Source: Colwellia sp. RSH04 (GTDB taxonomy: Bacteria > Pseudomonadota > Gammaproteobacteria > Enterobacterales > Alteromonadaceae). Taken from it: a DNA stretch of 64,000 nucleotides. The DNA is taken from positions 62,001-126,000 of the forward strand of contig NZ_QXIO01000007.1 in assembly GCF_003545765.1 (NCBI RefSeq), in the 5' to 3' direction. Under the pieces are notes generated by a model, which saw only the letters and a program-made list of their open reading frames with translations, was not told the origin of the DNA and made no database searches. Shown piece after piece: positions 36,290-46,621 of the stretch; the stretch's first letter is position 1; each line of letters starts with the position of its first letter. Position numbers and translations under genes: made by a program.

Positions 36290-37147
36290 ATGAGCTGGAT
36301 AGAAAAGATTCTCCCAAAAGCAAAATCAACACAAAAACGAAATATCCCTGAAGGTGTATGGAGTAAGTGTACGTCTTGTAATGCAGTACTATATAAGGTT
36401 GAGTTAGACAGACAAATTTCTGTTTGTCCTAAATGTGATCACCATATGAGAATAGGTGCTCGAAAACGCATTGATAGTTTTCTTGACCAAAATAATAGAC
36501 TTGAGTTAGGTGAAGAATTTGAAGCACAAGATGTGTTGAAGTTTAAAGACTCTAAACGCTACAAAGATCGATTAAGTGCTGCCCAGAAAAATTCTGGTGA
36601 AAAAGATGCATTAGTCGTGATGAAAGGTGAGTTACAAGGCGCTCCTGTAGTGGTTGCTGCTTTTGAATTTTCTTTCTTAGGCGGTTCGATGGCTTCTGTT
36701 GTTGGTGCAAGATTTGTAAAAGGCGTTGAGTATTGCTTAGAGCACGACTTACCGTTTATTTGTTTCTCTGCAAGTGGCGGTGCCAGAATGCAAGAGGCGC
36801 TGTTCTCATTAATGCAAATGGCGAAAACAAGTGCTGCATTAGCAAAAATGAGTGAGAAAGGTTTACCTTATATCTCGGTATTAACAGACCCTACAATGGG
36901 TGGTGTTTCAGCAAGTTTAGCAATGTTAGGTGATGTTAATGTTGCTGAGCCCAAAGCATTGATTGGTTTTGCTGGTCCTCGTGTTATTGAGCAAACTGTA
37001 AGAGAAAAACTACCTGAAGGTTTTCAGCGTAGTGAGTTTCTTTTAGAGAAAGGTGCTATAGATATGATCGTAGACCGTCGCGAAATGCGAAACACTCTTG
37101 CGCGTCTTTTAGGTAAATTTATGGGCCATGCCTCACCAGCAGCATAA
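36290..37147 (+). CDS. accD: Acetyl-CoA carboxylase carboxyltransferase beta subunit
   Basis: About 285 residues from the ATG at 36290, which gives the family N-terminus [13 protein letters not shown]; the open frame extends 21 codons upstream without conservation. A C4 zinc finger ([14 protein letters not shown], then CPKCDHH) lies near 26-50. The crotonase-like carboxyltransferase core includes [20 protein letters not shown] near 126 and the oxyanion region [19 protein letters not shown] near 160. With AccA it transfers carboxyl from biotin to acetyl-CoA, the first step of fatty acid synthesis. folC starts 21 bases later. Confidence 0.97.
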   Translation: MSWIEKILPKAKSTQKRNIPEGVWSKCTSCNAVLYKVELDRQISVCPKCDHHMRIGARKRIDSFLDQNNRLELGEEFEAQDVLKFKDSKRYKDRLSAAQKNSGEKDALVVMKGELQGAPVVVAAFEFSFLGGSMASVVGARFVKGVEYCLEHDLPFICFSASGGARMQEALFSLMQMAKTSAALAKMSEKGLPYISVLTDPTMGGVSASLAMLGDVNVAEPKALIGFAGPRVIEQTVREKLPEGFQRSEFLLEKGAIDMIVDRREMRNTLARLLGKFMGHASPAA

Positions 37148-37168
37148 ACCAATAGTAAAAATATTTTT

Positions 37169-38536
37169 ATGTCTGACATTATTAAAAGCCACTCGCGTAA
37201 TTTAAACGAGTGGCTTTCTTATTTAGAAACAATTCATAGTACAGAAATAGATTTGGGCTTAAGTCGTATAGCACAGGTCGCTAATCGTCTAAACGTTGAT
37301 TTGAGTTTCGCAACAGTAATTACTGTCGCAGGCACTAACGGTAAAGGTACGACGTGTGCTTTTATTGAAAACGCCTGTTTGCAGCCAAATAATTTACAAC
37401 AAATTAATGAAAAGCTTGGTCTTAAAGACAGCTCTGGGATTGCGGTTTATTCTTCACCTCATATTAAACGTTTTAATGAACGACTAAGAATCAACAAGGT
37501 TGATGTTTCAGATGCGCTGTTAATTGAAGCATTTGAAAAAATAGAAATTGCGCGCGGTGATATTTCGTTAAGTTATTATGAATTCACAACATTAGCTGCA
37601 TTTCTTGTTATGATGAAGGTTAAACCTTCTATCATTATTCTTGAGGTTGGTCTTGGTGGTCGATTAGATGCAACCAACATTATCGATGCAGATGTCAGTG
37701 TTATAACAACTATCGATTTAGATCATCAAGCATTTTTGGGTAATGATAGAGAATCTATTGGCTTTGAAAAAGCAGGTATTATGCGTGCTAATCAATTGAT
37801 TATCGTAGGGGATACATGTGTCCCTAGATCGGTGGTTGATTATGGAAACTCTCTTGTAGTTGATATTGATAAAAGTAAACAATTACAACATGAGAATATG
37901 TTTATTCGTGAGCGAGATTTTCATCTTGAACAGCAGTCATCATCAAATTGGGCATTGACTTGCGAAGCATTGCAACTTAAAGAGTTAGTTCAATGCCATA
38001 TTCCACAAGATAATGCTGCAACAGCTTTAATGGTTTTGCATAAGCTAGGGGTTTCGTTAACCACAAAATCAGTCAATGCGTTAATTGAGCAAACTAAAGT
38101 ATCAGGAAGAACAGAATTATTTACGACTCAAGTGACTCAGAAATACCCTCTAGCTTGTGATGTGGTTCTTGATGTAGGCCACAACCCGCAAGCAACACGC
38201 TATTTAAGAGAGAAAATTACTCAATATAAACGTGATAAGGGTTATAAGAGAATTCATGCTGTTGTCGCAATGCTGGCTGATAAAGATATTGAAAATAGCT
38301 TAAAATCAATCGCCAGTGAAATTGATACTTGGTATCTTGGGCAATTGTATTTACCCCGTGCATCTTCTTCAAAAGATATGGCAAATACAGTGTCAAAGTT
38401 TGCTAATGCTATCAATTGTTTTGACAATGTCAGTCAGGCATTTAAAATAGCAAACCACCAAGCGAGCGCTGATGACTTAATTTTAGTGTTTGGCTCGTTC
38501 TTTACTGTCGCAGAAGTAAGAGATTTATTGGTTTAG
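37169..38536 (+). CDS. folC: Bifunctional folylpolyglutamate/dihydrofolate synthase
   Basis: A 455-residue Mur-ligase-like enzyme (E. coli 422), so somewhat long. The P-loop VAGTNGKGTTCAFIENA lies near 53-69; GIAVYSSPHIKRFNERLRI near 90-108 and VGLGGRLDATNIIDAD near 165 are family hallmarks. The C-terminal domain contains CDVVLDVGHNPQATRYL near 325. It adds glutamates to folates and makes dihydrofolate from dihydropteroate. It shares the E. coli order accD-folC-dedD-cvpA-purF. The additional length comes mostly from loops, not from an extra domain that I can see. Confidence 0.96.
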   Translation: MSDIIKSHSRNLNEWLSYLETIHSTEIDLGLSRIAQVANRLNVDLSFATVITVAGTNGKGTTCAFIENACLQPNNLQQINEKLGLKDSSGIAVYSSPHIKRFNERLRINKVDVSDALLIEAFEKIEIARGDISLSYYEFTTLAAFLVMMKVKPSIIILEVGLGGRLDATNIIDADVSVITTIDLDHQAFLGNDRESIGFEKAGIMRANQLIIVGDTCVPRSVVDYGNSLVVDIDKSKQLQHENMFIRERDFHLEQQSSSNWALTCEALQLKELVQCHIPQDNAATALMVLHKLGVSLTTKSVNALIEQTKVSGRTELFTTQVTQKYPLACDVVLDVGHNPQATRYLREKITQYKRDKGYKRIHAVVAMLADKDIENSLKSIASEIDTWYLGQLYLPRASSSKDMANTVSKFANAINCFDNVSQAFKIANHQASADDLILVFGSFFTVAEVRDLLV

Positions 38537-38583
38537 CGTAGTTGTCACGCAACGTATTGATTGCTTTAAATTGGGAGTATCGT

Positions 38584-39255
38584 TTGTCTACACCGTTTCA
38601 AAATCGCCTTGTTGGTACTGTTATTGTTGCAGCAATCGTTATTATATTTTTGCCCGATATTTTAGATGGCGAGAAAAACACTAATCAAGCACACTTTGAA
38701 AAAATTCCTGAAACACCTGTTTTCACTGGTAAAATTTCAACTAAAAAGTTTCCCGAAGATAAACTTATTGAGAAAGAAGAAAAACAGCTGAGTGATGAAC
38801 AGGCTGTTGATGTCTTAGCGCCTGTTAAAGATAATGCGTCTTCCTCACCAAATGAAAGCGCCAAATTAGATGAAGTAAATAATACAGACAAGGTTAAAGT
38901 TACGCCGGCAACGGCTCGTCAGTCTGAATCAGTTAACACGACTAGTAACACAAGTAAAAGCACTGATAATGCAAAACAAAAAACAAACATGCCCGAACGT
39001 GCTGTTAGTAAGCAAGCTTGGGTAATTCATTTAGGCAGTTTTAAACATAAGCAAAACGTAGCTCAACTTTTACAGAAGCTAAAAGATAATGGCTATACAA
39101 CTTTTACGCGTCCTATCAAGACTAAGCAAGGCACACTCACTAAAGTTTTTATTGGCCCTGAATTAATTAAGTCTTCTCTTGATAAAAAGTTGCCTGCATT
39201 GAAAAAATTAACAAATACCCAAGGTAAGGTTGCATTATTTGAACCGATAAATTAA
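38584..39255 (+). CDS. dedD: SPOR-domain cell division protein DedD
   Basis: About 223 residues from a TTG at 38584 that follows a GGGAG site and gives the family N-terminus STPFQNRLVGTVIVAAIVII; an upstream TTG lacks a ribosome site. One membrane helix (VGTVIVAAIVIIFLPDIL) anchors it in the inner membrane. A low-complexity linker rich in Ser, Asn and Lys leads to a C-terminal SPOR domain (AWVIHLGSFKHKQNVAQLLQ and TKVFIGPEL) that binds denuded septal peptidoglycan. DedD helps cell constriction. It lies in the folC-cvpA gap as in E. coli. Confidence 0.92.
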   Translation: MSTPFQNRLVGTVIVAAIVIIFLPDILDGEKNTNQAHFEKIPETPVFTGKISTKKFPEDKLIEKEEKQLSDEQAVDVLAPVKDNASSSPNESAKLDEVNNTDKVKVTPATARQSESVNTTSNTSKSTDNAKQKTNMPERAVSKQAWVIHLGSFKHKQNVAQLLQKLKDNGYTTFTRPIKTKQGTLTKVFIGPELIKSSLDKKLPALKKLTNTQGKVALFEPIN

Positions 39256-39334
39256 TCCTAAACGATAAAAAAAGTAGGGATTTATTTATGCTTCTGTTAG
39301 AATGCGCGCCTCTAATCAATGAGAAACTAAAATT

Positions 39335-39823
39335 ATGGTTTGGATAGATTACGCCATTTTGGTCATTATTGGTGTTTCAACACTAATTAGCTTAGTACGT
39401 GGATTTGTTAAAGAGGCTGTCTCTTTAGTTATCTGGATCAGTGCCTTCTTCATCGCTAGTACTTTCTACGCAAATTTAGCTAACCTATTAACCAATATTT
39501 CCGATCAAGTTCTTCGAAATGCGGCGGCTATCGCCATCTTATTTATCACGACACTTATTTTAGGTGCTTTAGTCAATTACATAATTGGTCAGTTAGTGAG
39601 TAAAACGGGGCTATCAGGTACTGATAGGGTACTTGGTCTCGTTTTTGGCGCACTTCGTGGAGTTTTGATTGTTAGCGCCGTTCTATTTTTTATGGATGCA
39701 TTTACCAGTGCTTCATCAACCCGTTGGTGGACTAGTTCGCAACTGATCCCTGAGTTTACTTTAATTATTGAATGGTTCTTTGATTATATAGAGCAATCAT
39801 CCAGTTTCTTAAATAAGACCTAA
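39335..39823 (+). CDS. cvpA: CvpA family membrane protein
   Basis: A 162-residue inner-membrane protein (the same length as E. coli CvpA). Four helices are visible: WIDYAILVIIGVSTLISLVR, AVSLVIWISAFFIASTFYA, AAAIAILFITTLILGALV and LGLVFGALRGVLIVSAVLFF. The DYAILVIIGVSTLISLVRGF start and DRVLGLVFGALRGVLIV loop are characteristic. In E. coli CvpA affects colicin V production and envelope stress tolerance; its mechanism is unclear. It precedes purF as in E. coli. Confidence 0.95.
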   Translation: MVWIDYAILVIIGVSTLISLVRGFVKEAVSLVIWISAFFIASTFYANLANLLTNISDQVLRNAAAIAILFITTLILGALVNYIIGQLVSKTGLSGTDRVLGLVFGALRGVLIVSAVLFFMDAFTSASSTRWWTSSQLIPEFTLIIEWFFDYIEQSSSFLNKT

Positions 39824-39971
39824 TAAAAACATTCTACTCATTTTTTTAGATTGATGAGAGAGCAGGCTAGTCAGCAATGTGCAGACTAAACAGAATTTAT
39901 ATAATAACTTAACGTTTATATTGTTATTAAATGGTTAAGTGCTGTGATTATTTTTTTGTGGAGAAAATTTC

Positions 39972-41489
39972 ATGTGTGGTGTCGTTGGCATAGTTGGTAA
40001 AACCCCTGTTAGTCAATATTTATATGATGGTCTAACTGTTTTACAGCATCGAGGTCAAGATGCAGCAGGTATTGTAACAATTAGTGATAATACTTTTAGG
40101 CTACGTAAAGCAAATGGCTTAGTGAAAGATGTCTTTCATACTCGTCATATGTTGAGGTTGCAAGGTAATATTGGTATTGGTCATATACGTTATCCTACTG
40201 CGGGTACTTCTAGTTCGTCTGAAGCTCAACCATTTTATGCTAACTCTCCTTATGGGATTTCATTGGCGCATAATGGTAACTTAACGAATGCAGAAGAATT
40301 AAAGCTTTGGTTACAAACAGAAGCGCGTAGACATGTTAATACCACTTCAGATTCTGAGTTGTTACTTAATATTTTAGGTCATGAATTACAGCAAAGTGAA
40401 AATTTGTCATTAACACCTGATGATATTTTTTCTGCTGTAGGCAATGTTCATAAGCGTGTACGAGGTGCATATGCGACAGTAGCACTTATTATTGGTCATG
40501 GCATGGTGGCTTTTCGAGATCCTAATGGCATTCGTCCATTAGTGTTTGGTAAGCGCGAGACCGCTAAAGGTATTGAGTACATGGTTGCATCAGAATCCGT
40601 TGCTCTTGATGCTTGCTCATTCGAATTTGTTCGTGATGTCGCACCTGGTGAAGCGATATTCTTTTCTGAAGACGGCCAAATTCATAGTAAGCAATGTGCT
40701 GAAAACCCAGTATATTCGCCTTGTATTTTTGAGTTTGTATACTTTGCACGCCCTGATTCGACTATGGATAAAATGTCTGTGTATGGTTCTCGTGTTGAAA
40801 TGGGAACAAACTTGGGCAAGAAGATCGCTGTTGAATGGGATGACGTGGATATTGATGTAGTAATACCTATTCCTGAAACATCTTGTGATATCGCATTACA
40901 AATTGCACATCATTTAGATATTCCTTACCGTCAAGGCTTTGTAAAGAACCGTTATATTGGTCGAACTTTTATTATGCCAGGGCAAGAACAGCGTAAAAAG
41001 TCAGTTCGTCAAAAGTTAAATGCGATTAAAACCGAGTTTAAAGGCAAGAACGTTCTTTTAGTTGATGATTCAATTGTTCGAGGTACAACATCAGAGCAGA
41101 TCATTGAAATGGCACGTTCAGCAGGTGCTAATAAAGTCTATTTCGCTTCTGCAGCACCAGAAGTTAGGTTCCCTAACGTATACGGCATTGATATGCCAAG
41201 CGCAAATGAACTTGTAGCTCATGGCCGAGAATTAGATGATATTTGTGATTTGATTGGTGCTGATAAACTTATTTACCAATCAATTGAAGACTTAGTGGCA
41301 GCTGTTAGTTTGGGTAACCCTGATATTAAAGCTTTTGATACCTCTGTTTTCGATGGCAATTATATTACTAATGATATTGACCAAGATTATCTTGAAAAAT
41401 TAGATGCATTGAGAAATAACACTACGAAAGAAGAGTCTGATAAAAATGCAGATTCAATCATTGATATGCATAATGAAGGCGCAGAATAA
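39972..41489 (+). CDS. purF: Amidophosphoribosyltransferase
   Basis: A 505-residue enzyme (E. coli 505) for the first committed step of purine synthesis. Processing of the start Met exposes the catalytic Cys2 in MCGVVGIVG, the glutaminase nucleophile. [19 protein letters not shown] near 70-90 and [13 protein letters not shown] near 100 are glutaminase motifs. The PRPP-binding motif [17 protein letters not shown] is near 365-381. The propeptide and Fe-S cysteines of Bacillus-type enzymes are absent. The ATG follows GGAG. No PurR site was recognised. A strong terminator follows. Confidence 0.98.
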   Translation: MCGVVGIVGKTPVSQYLYDGLTVLQHRGQDAAGIVTISDNTFRLRKANGLVKDVFHTRHMLRLQGNIGIGHIRYPTAGTSSSSEAQPFYANSPYGISLAHNGNLTNAEELKLWLQTEARRHVNTTSDSELLLNILGHELQQSENLSLTPDDIFSAVGNVHKRVRGAYATVALIIGHGMVAFRDPNGIRPLVFGKRETAKGIEYMVASESVALDACSFEFVRDVAPGEAIFFSEDGQIHSKQCAENPVYSPCIFEFVYFARPDSTMDKMSVYGSRVEMGTNLGKKIAVEWDDVDIDVVIPIPETSCDIALQIAHHLDIPYRQGFVKNRYIGRTFIMPGQEQRKKSVRQKLNAIKTEFKGKNVLLVDDSIVRGTTSEQIIEMARSAGANKVYFASAAPEVRFPNVYGIDMPSANELVAHGRELDDICDLIGADKLIYQSIEDLVAAVSLGNPDIKAFDTSVFDGNYITNDIDQDYLEKLDALRNNTTKEESDKNADSIIDMHNEGAE

Positions 41490-41535
41490 GCTTATATAAA
41501 GCTAAAAGCTAGCTATTCTTTATACTGTATAAAAG

Positions 41536-41570
41536 AAAAAACACAGCCCTTGAAGGAGCTGTGTTTTTTT
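41536..41570. terminator. Bidirectional terminator between purF and the Yip1 gene
   Basis: AAAAACACAGC (41536-41546) pairs with GCTGTGTTTTT (41558-41568), with A and T runs on the two ends, between convergent genes. Confidence 0.92.
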
Positions 41571-41592
41571 ATATTTTTAACAGAATCAATTG

Positions 41593-42192
41593 CTAAGCAA
41601 TAAATTCTGGGCCAAAACCCATTCCCCACATAATAACGGTAAAGGCAAGAATGCCTACTAGTAGTACTAGCCCGCAGGTAACAACTGAACTTGAATAAAT
41701 AAAACCTTTCTCTTCAGGGATATTCATCATAATAGGTACACCTGAATATAATAAGTAAACTGAATACGTTACAGCACATAACCCAGCTAAGGCAACGAAC
41801 CAAAGTACAGGGTATAAAGCTGCAACACCTACCATAAGTACAGGGGTAGCAGTATAAGCAGCAAGCTCAAGTGATTGGACATAAGTAGGTGTCGAATCAA
41901 ACGTTTTAGCCATCCATTGGATTAAATAAGCTAGAGCAAAAACGCCAAAAATTAAAGCAAAATACATTGATGCAGCCATAATTTTAGCACTGGTTGAACT
42001 AATGGTGATAGGATCGCCAACACCAATTGTCCAGCCTATATGAGCAGCAGCGTAGTAACCGCAAATTGCGGGAATGAGAGATATAGTTAAGATATGCATT
42101 AAACTATACATTAAACTTTCATGGCGCTTTTCTATGGTATGCCACTCATCTTTCGGATGAGCATATAGGCCCCAAATATGATTTAAAATCAT
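41593..42192 (-). CDS. Yip1-domain membrane protein
   Basis: A 199-residue protein with five hydrophobic helices (around 29-48, 68-93, 111-127, 128-149 and 167-190). The N-terminus ILNHIWGLYAHPKDEWHTI, with its PKDEW motif, is the mark of bacterial Yip1-family proteins, which occur widely in Alteromonadales. The role is unknown; eukaryotic relatives act in vesicle traffic. It is convergent with purF and probably transcribed alone. The 237 bases upstream contain AT-rich DNA only. Confidence 0.87.
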   Translation of the reverse strand: MILNHIWGLYAHPKDEWHTIEKRHESLMYSLMHILTISLIPAICGYYAAAHIGWTIGVGDPITISSTSAKIMAASMYFALIFGVFALAYLIQWMAKTFDSTPTYVQSLELAAYTATPVLMVGVAALYPVLWFVALAGLCAVTYSVYLLYSGVPIMMNIPEEKGFIYSSSVVTCGLVLLVGILAFTVIMWGMGFGPEFIA

Positions 42193-42429
42193 AATAACTT
42201 CCCCTTGATATTTTATTAGTGGAAACGTCTAAATACCACTCGCTAGTTAGTCAGCATATATTAATTTTTTTTGCTGATACTCTAGTTATGGGAGAAAGTT
42301 AAGCTTTCGTCAAGAATTGTTGTAAAAACAAACGAAAACAATAAAGATTTGTTAATGTTTATAACTTTATAATCTAGTTCTTAGAAAAGGTCATTTGTGT
42401 TTGTTATAAGGTAAGTTTAGTCAAACTGC

Positions 42430-42732
42430 TTAAGCGATTTTAATTCTTACAACGGACATTATTTCAATATCAAATCCAGCCACATTTTCTGAATCAGGGT
42501 AATAGGTCATATTCACTCTTTGGCCCTGTAAAGTTTTATATAATTTTTTGCGTTTATATTTAAAAGGAACATTGGTATTTTCAATCATTATTGTATTTAA
42601 AAACCACTCATCCACTTCTCTTTGAACATGAGAAACAACTTTGATGTTATCTGTTTGTATTAATTGTTTATGTTTTGCTAATAGTTTTTTACTGGCATTT
42701 TTTTCATGTGTTTTTTGTTTTATTACTGTCAT
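42430..42732 (-). CDS. Uncharacterised small basic protein
   Basis: A 100-residue cytoplasmic protein that I do not recognise. The N-terminal half is lysine-rich and helical (KQKTHEKNASKKLLAKHKQL); the middle has VVSHVQREVDEWFLNTIMIE; the end is beta-like (GFDIEIMSVVRIKIA). There is no signal peptide or membrane segment. It is a single gene between a Yip1 protein and divergent miaE, with no partner. It has codon use and composition like its neighbours. The reading frame is plausible because a start, stop and good isolation are present, but homology is untested. Confidence 0.6.
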   Translation of the reverse strand: MTVIKQKTHEKNASKKLLAKHKQLIQTDNIKVVSHVQREVDEWFLNTIMIENTNVPFKYKRKKLYKTLQGQRVNMTYYPDSENVAGFDIEIMSVVRIKIA

Positions 42733-42920
42733 CGCTGTCTCAACTTACCGTGTACCCAGTAGCTTATTATGCCAGTAAATAGTTCTAGAGCCATTATGTT
42801 TTATAGAAAAATACTTTGTTGAATAAATACTGTATCAATCAAAGTTCAGGGTGAAAAAATATGGTTAGTTTATGATAAAATAAACACATTACACTTCGAT
42901 ACACAGAGAACATTGTTAAA

Positions 42921-43697
42921 ATGCCTTATAGCGAGCTACTTGCACCAATAAAATCATTCTTATTATGTGAAACACCAAATGAATGGATCAATGAAGCCAA
43001 AAAAGCTGAACGCTTACCTTTGCTATTAATTGACCATATGATTTGTGAGCTAAAAGCCGGGCAAACAGCAATGTGGTTAATTCGCAAGTATGCTGTTGAT
43101 AAAGCCAGTGGTGATGCGTTACTTGAGTGGGTTAAGCCGTATGAAAGTTTCATTTATAAGAAGCAAGGTGATTTGACAAGTTTAAATAGCAATAAAAATG
43201 ACTTAAAGAAAACTATCAAGGCTAAAGAGGGAAGTCGTTATGGACAAAGCCTTATTGATAAGATGGTGTTGTTAATTAAAGAAGAGTTGCATCACTTTTA
43301 TCAAGTTCTGCAAATTATGCAACAACGTAACATACCCTATGAAAATATACGTGCAGGTCGCTATGCTAAAGGAATGATGAAGCATGTTAGAACTTATGAG
43401 CCCGAAGCATTGATTGATAAGCTAATTATAGGCGCGTTTATAGAAGCGAGATCATGTGAGCGTTTTGCTAAATTAGCCCCACATTTAGATGACGAACTGA
43501 ATAAGTTCTATGTATCTCTACTTCGTTCAGAAGCAAGACATTATCAAGATTATTTAGTGTTAGCTGAAGAGGTTGCACAATCTTGCATTAAAGAAAGAAT
43601 CGATTATTTTGCACAAGTAGAGCAAGAGCTGATTTCTTCAGATGATGAAGATTTCAAGTTTCATAGTGGCGTGCCAACAACTCTATGCTCAATATAG
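42921..43697 (+). CDS. miaE: tRNA 2-methylthio-N6-isopentenyladenosine hydroxylase
   Basis: A 258-residue diiron monooxygenase that hydroxylates the isopentenyl group of ms2i6A37. The carboxylate/histidine iron ligands are visible in KEELHHFYQVLQIM near 117, IEARSCERFAKLAPHL near 174 and LRSEARHYQDYLVLAEE near 202, in the ferritin-like four-helix arrangement. An earlier helix (MICELKAGQTAMWLI) carries another conserved Glu. MiaE needs oxygen, so an aerobic lifestyle is implied. It is convergent with lpxH, with only a small AT-rich hairpin between. Confidence 0.96.
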   Translation: MPYSELLAPIKSFLLCETPNEWINEAKKAERLPLLLIDHMICELKAGQTAMWLIRKYAVDKASGDALLEWVKPYESFIYKKQGDLTSLNSNKNDLKKTIKAKEGSRYGQSLIDKMVLLIKEELHHFYQVLQIMQQRNIPYENIRAGRYAKGMMKHVRTYEPEALIDKLIIGAFIEARSCERFAKLAPHLDDELNKFYVSLLRSEARHYQDYLVLAEEVAQSCIKERIDYFAQVEQELISSDDEDFKFHSGVPTTLCSI

Positions 43698-43739
43698 GTT
43701 AGAAAAATAGACTATTGAAGAACAATAGACCTAATATGT

Positions 43740-44480
43740 TTAAAAGTTTTTTGTGAGTAATTCTTTATGGGTTGAACTTACCTTAAGCCAAGCACCTTGC
43801 TGATACCAATCTCCTAACACGATTCGTTGTGCTTTAAGGTTATTCACTTTCAACTCATGAACGGCGGGTCTATGGGTATGGCCATGAATTAGTAGCTGAC
43901 TGCTATGGTTCTCTAAACATTTTATGACTTCACTTTCCGTGACATCCATAATGTTTTGAGGTTTCATGGCCGTTGCAGCACTACTTCTTTTTCGATAATC
44001 AGCGGCTTTCTTTTTACGAAACGATAAAGGTAAACTCGTCATTAGGGTTTTCCACCACCACGAACGAGATTTTTTTCTAAACTTTTGATACTCAACATCT
44101 TTAGTGCAAAGTGTATCACCATGCATGATAATCGTTTTTTCACCATATAAGTCTATGGAAGTCACTTCAGGTAAAAGTATCATACCCGATTTTTTAGCGT
44201 ACTTTTTACCTATAAGAAAATCTCGATTGCCATGAATGTAGTATATTTTAGTGCCTTGTTGAGTTAGTGATGATAGGCCTTGTGCAATACTGTTAACAAA
44301 GCCACTATCATCATCGTCGCCTAACCAAGCTTCAAATAAATCACCTAAGATATAGAGGTATTCAGCCTTGATTGCTTCATTTTTTAGAAAGTCTAAAAAA
44401 CAGGCCGTAATATCGGGCCTGTCTTCACTTAAATGTAAATCGGCAATAAAATAGGTTATTGCCTGAACACTCGAACTCAT
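43740..44480 (-). CDS. lpxH: UDP-2,3-diacylglucosamine pyrophosphatase LpxH
   Basis: A 246-residue metallophosphoesterase (E. coli 240) that cleaves UDP-diacylglucosamine to lipid X in lipid A synthesis, at the inner membrane surface. Metal ligands lie in IADLHLSEDRPD near 12-23, YILGDLFEAWLGDDD near 42, IHGNRDFLIGKKYA near 80, MHGDTLC near 114 and LIHGHTHRPAVHE near 196. The start is nine bases from the ppiB stop on the same strand, so the two form an operon as in E. coli. Confidence 0.97.
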   Translation of the reverse strand: MSSSVQAITYFIADLHLSEDRPDITACFLDFLKNEAIKAEYLYILGDLFEAWLGDDDDSGFVNSIAQGLSSLTQQGTKIYYIHGNRDFLIGKKYAKKSGMILLPEVTSIDLYGEKTIIMHGDTLCTKDVEYQKFRKKSRSWWWKTLMTSLPLSFRKKKAADYRKRSSAATAMKPQNIMDVTESEVIKCLENHSSQLLIHGHTHRPAVHELKVNNLKAQRIVLGDWYQQGAWLKVSSTHKELLTKNF

Positions 44481-44489
44481 CGTATTAAA

Positions 44490-44981
44490 TTACGCTACAG
44501 TAGCTGAATTAATGATGATTTCTTCTTTTGGCACATCGCCATGACCAAACATGTTTCCTGTTTCAACTAAAGTCATTTTATCGACAATGTCCATGCCTTC
44601 AACAACCTCACCAAAAACACAGTAACCCCAGCCTTGAATAGATTCATTTTTAAAATCTAAGAAATCGTTGTCAGTTAAATTAATAAAAAACTGTGCAGAT
44701 GCAGAGTGCGGCTCTTGTGTTCTTGCCATGGCTAATGTGCCACGTTTATTGCTCAAACCATTGTTGGCTTCATTTTTGATGCTTGCACGTGTCGATTTCT
44801 CTTCTAAACCCGGCGCGAAACCACCACCTTGAGCCATAAAGCCTTTGATAACTCGGTGGAAAATCGTACCGTTATAAAAGCCTTCTTCAACGTATTGTTT
44901 AAAGTTTTCGGCAGTAATTGGCGCTTTATCGAAGTTGAGTTCAATTTTAATATCGCCAAGGTTTGTTTGTAATATAATCAT
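44490..44981 (-). CDS. ppiB: Peptidyl-prolyl cis-trans isomerase B (cyclophilin)
   Basis: A 163-residue cytoplasmic cyclophilin (E. coli 164). It starts [20 protein letters not shown] and has the active-site Arg in [13 protein letters not shown] near 41-53, followed by the [13 protein letters not shown] core and [17 protein letters not shown] near 125. There is no signal peptide, which separates it from periplasmic PpiA. It speeds proline isomerisation during folding. It is divergent from cysS and upstream of lpxH. Confidence 0.97.
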   Translation of the reverse strand: MIILQTNLGDIKIELNFDKAPITAENFKQYVEEGFYNGTIFHRVIKGFMAQGGGFAPGLEEKSTRASIKNEANNGLSNKRGTLAMARTQEPHSASAQFFINLTDNDFLDFKNESIQGWGYCVFGEVVEGMDIVDKMTLVETGNMFGHGDVPKEEIIINSATVA

Positions 44982-45138
44982 AGTTGTTCCATTAATAAGG
45001 TTAGAAATTTTATTGGCGAGAATTGTAGCCTAACTTTGTGCTAATTTCTTGTTAAAATAGTCTTTCTCTGTAATGACCCTTATCAATGTATAAGGTACAA
45101 TGCATTTTTATTTTATTTACTAGGAGTCATAAATCCTC

Positions 45139-46524
45139 ATGTTGCAAGTATACAACACGTTAACTCGTAAAAAAGAAGCCTTTACGCCAATCACGCCAGG
45201 TAAAGTCGGGTTATATGTTTGTGGATGTACCGTTTATGACTTATGCCATATTGGCCATGCTCGTACTTATATTAGCTTCGATAATATAGCCCGATATTTA
45301 CGTTTTTCAGGATATGAGGTTAATTACATCCGTAATATAACTGATGTTGAAGATAAAATTATTAATCGTGCTATTGAAAATAATGAAACAACAGAGCAGC
45401 TGACAGAACGTACCATTGCAGCGATGCATGAAGATTTTGATGCATTAAATATGGCAAGGCCTGATCTTGAGCCAAGAGTAACTACTCATATGGTAGAAAT
45501 TATCGAGATGATTGAGACTTTAGTTGCTAAAAAGCATGCCTATATTGCTTCATCTGGTGATGTATTATTTGATGTTTCTAGTTATAAAGATTACGGAAAG
45601 TTAAGTGGTCAGAATCTAGAGCAACTTCAAGCAGGTTCACGTGTTGAAGTTGACGACACTAAGAAAAGCCCTTTAGATTTTGTTTTATGGAAATCAGCCA
45701 AGCCTGAAGAGCCAAGTTGGGATTCTCCCTGGGGCGCAGGACGACCTGGCTGGCATATTGAATGTTCAGCAATGAATGCAAAAGTTTTAGGCGATCATTT
45801 TGACATTCATGGTGGTGGTTCAGACTTACAATTTCCACACCATGAAAACGAAGTGGCACAAAGCTGTTGCGCGCTTGATACACAGTACGTTAACTACTGG
45901 ATGCACACCGGCATGGTTCAAGTTGATCAAGAGAAAATGTCTAAATCGCTAGGTAATTTTTTCACTATTCGTGATGTATTGGCGCAATATGATGCTGAAA
46001 CGGTGAGGTTCTTTTTAACAACAGGCCATTATCGGAGTCAACTGAACTATTCTACTGAAAATTTAGAGCAAGCAAGGGCATCAGTTGAAAGGATTTATAC
46101 TGCGTTAAGAGATGTAGAGCAGCCAAGCCATTTTGATATAGATATGAGCAATGCGTTAGTGAAGCAGTTTTGCCAAGCAATGGATGATGATTTTAATACA
46201 CCGCAAGCGTTAGCTGTGTTGTTCGAATTAGCTAAAGAATTAAATGTTGCAAAAACGAAAGATACACAACTAGCACAGCACTTAGCAGCAACTTTAGTGC
46301 ATTTAGGTGGTTTGTTAGGCCTGTTGCAATTGTCACCTGCAGAATTTTTACAAGGTCAAAACGACGATAGTGAAGTGGAAATGATTGAAGCGTTAATAGC
46401 ACAACGTAATCAAGCTAGAGCTGATAAGAACTGGGTTTTAGCAGATGAAGCAAGAGATAAGTTAAATGAACTTAATATTGTTTTAGAAGACAGTGCTGGC
46501 AAAACAACGTGGCGTAAAGCATAA
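45139..46524 (+). CDS. cysS: Cysteinyl-tRNA synthetase
   Basis: A 461-residue class I synthetase, the same length as in E. coli. The ATP-binding HIGH motif appears in [16 protein letters not shown] near 35; the KMSKS motif is in [13 protein letters not shown] near 266. Zinc ligands are Cys28 (VCGCTVYD), Cys in IECSAMN near 209, and His/Glu in [10 protein letters not shown] near 234. The C-terminal anticodon-binding domain ends in [15 protein letters not shown]. It charges tRNA-Cys in the cytoplasm. A TTGTTA/TAATGA pair near 45050-45075 may be its promoter. It is convergent with folD across a shared terminator. Confidence 0.98.
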   Translation: MLQVYNTLTRKKEAFTPITPGKVGLYVCGCTVYDLCHIGHARTYISFDNIARYLRFSGYEVNYIRNITDVEDKIINRAIENNETTEQLTERTIAAMHEDFDALNMARPDLEPRVTTHMVEIIEMIETLVAKKHAYIASSGDVLFDVSSYKDYGKLSGQNLEQLQAGSRVEVDDTKKSPLDFVLWKSAKPEEPSWDSPWGAGRPGWHIECSAMNAKVLGDHFDIHGGGSDLQFPHHENEVAQSCCALDTQYVNYWMHTGMVQVDQEKMSKSLGNFFTIRDVLAQYDAETVRFFLTTGHYRSQLNYSTENLEQARASVERIYTALRDVEQPSHFDIDMSNALVKQFCQAMDDDFNTPQALAVLFELAKELNVAKTKDTQLAQHLAATLVHLGGLLGLLQLSPAEFLQGQNDDSEVEMIEALIAQRNQARADKNWVLADEARDKLNELNIVLEDSAGKTTWRKA

Positions 46525-46554
46525 CGAGAAGTAAGAGGTTTATGTTTTATCAAT

Positions 46555-46583
46555 AAAAAAGAGCTGATAAACAGCTCTTTTTT
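46555..46583. terminator. Bidirectional terminator between cysS and folD
   Basis: AAAAAAGAGCTG (46555-46566) pairs perfectly with CAGCTCTTTTTT (46572-46583), five-base loop, between convergent genes. Confidence 0.94.
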
Positions 46584-46621
46584 ACGTTATTCTTACCTAC
46601 TCAATTAATATTGTTAGTAAG

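Noticed and set aside
42430..42732. Small protein as half of a toxin-antitoxin pair
   Set aside because: No second small gene overlaps or adjoins it.
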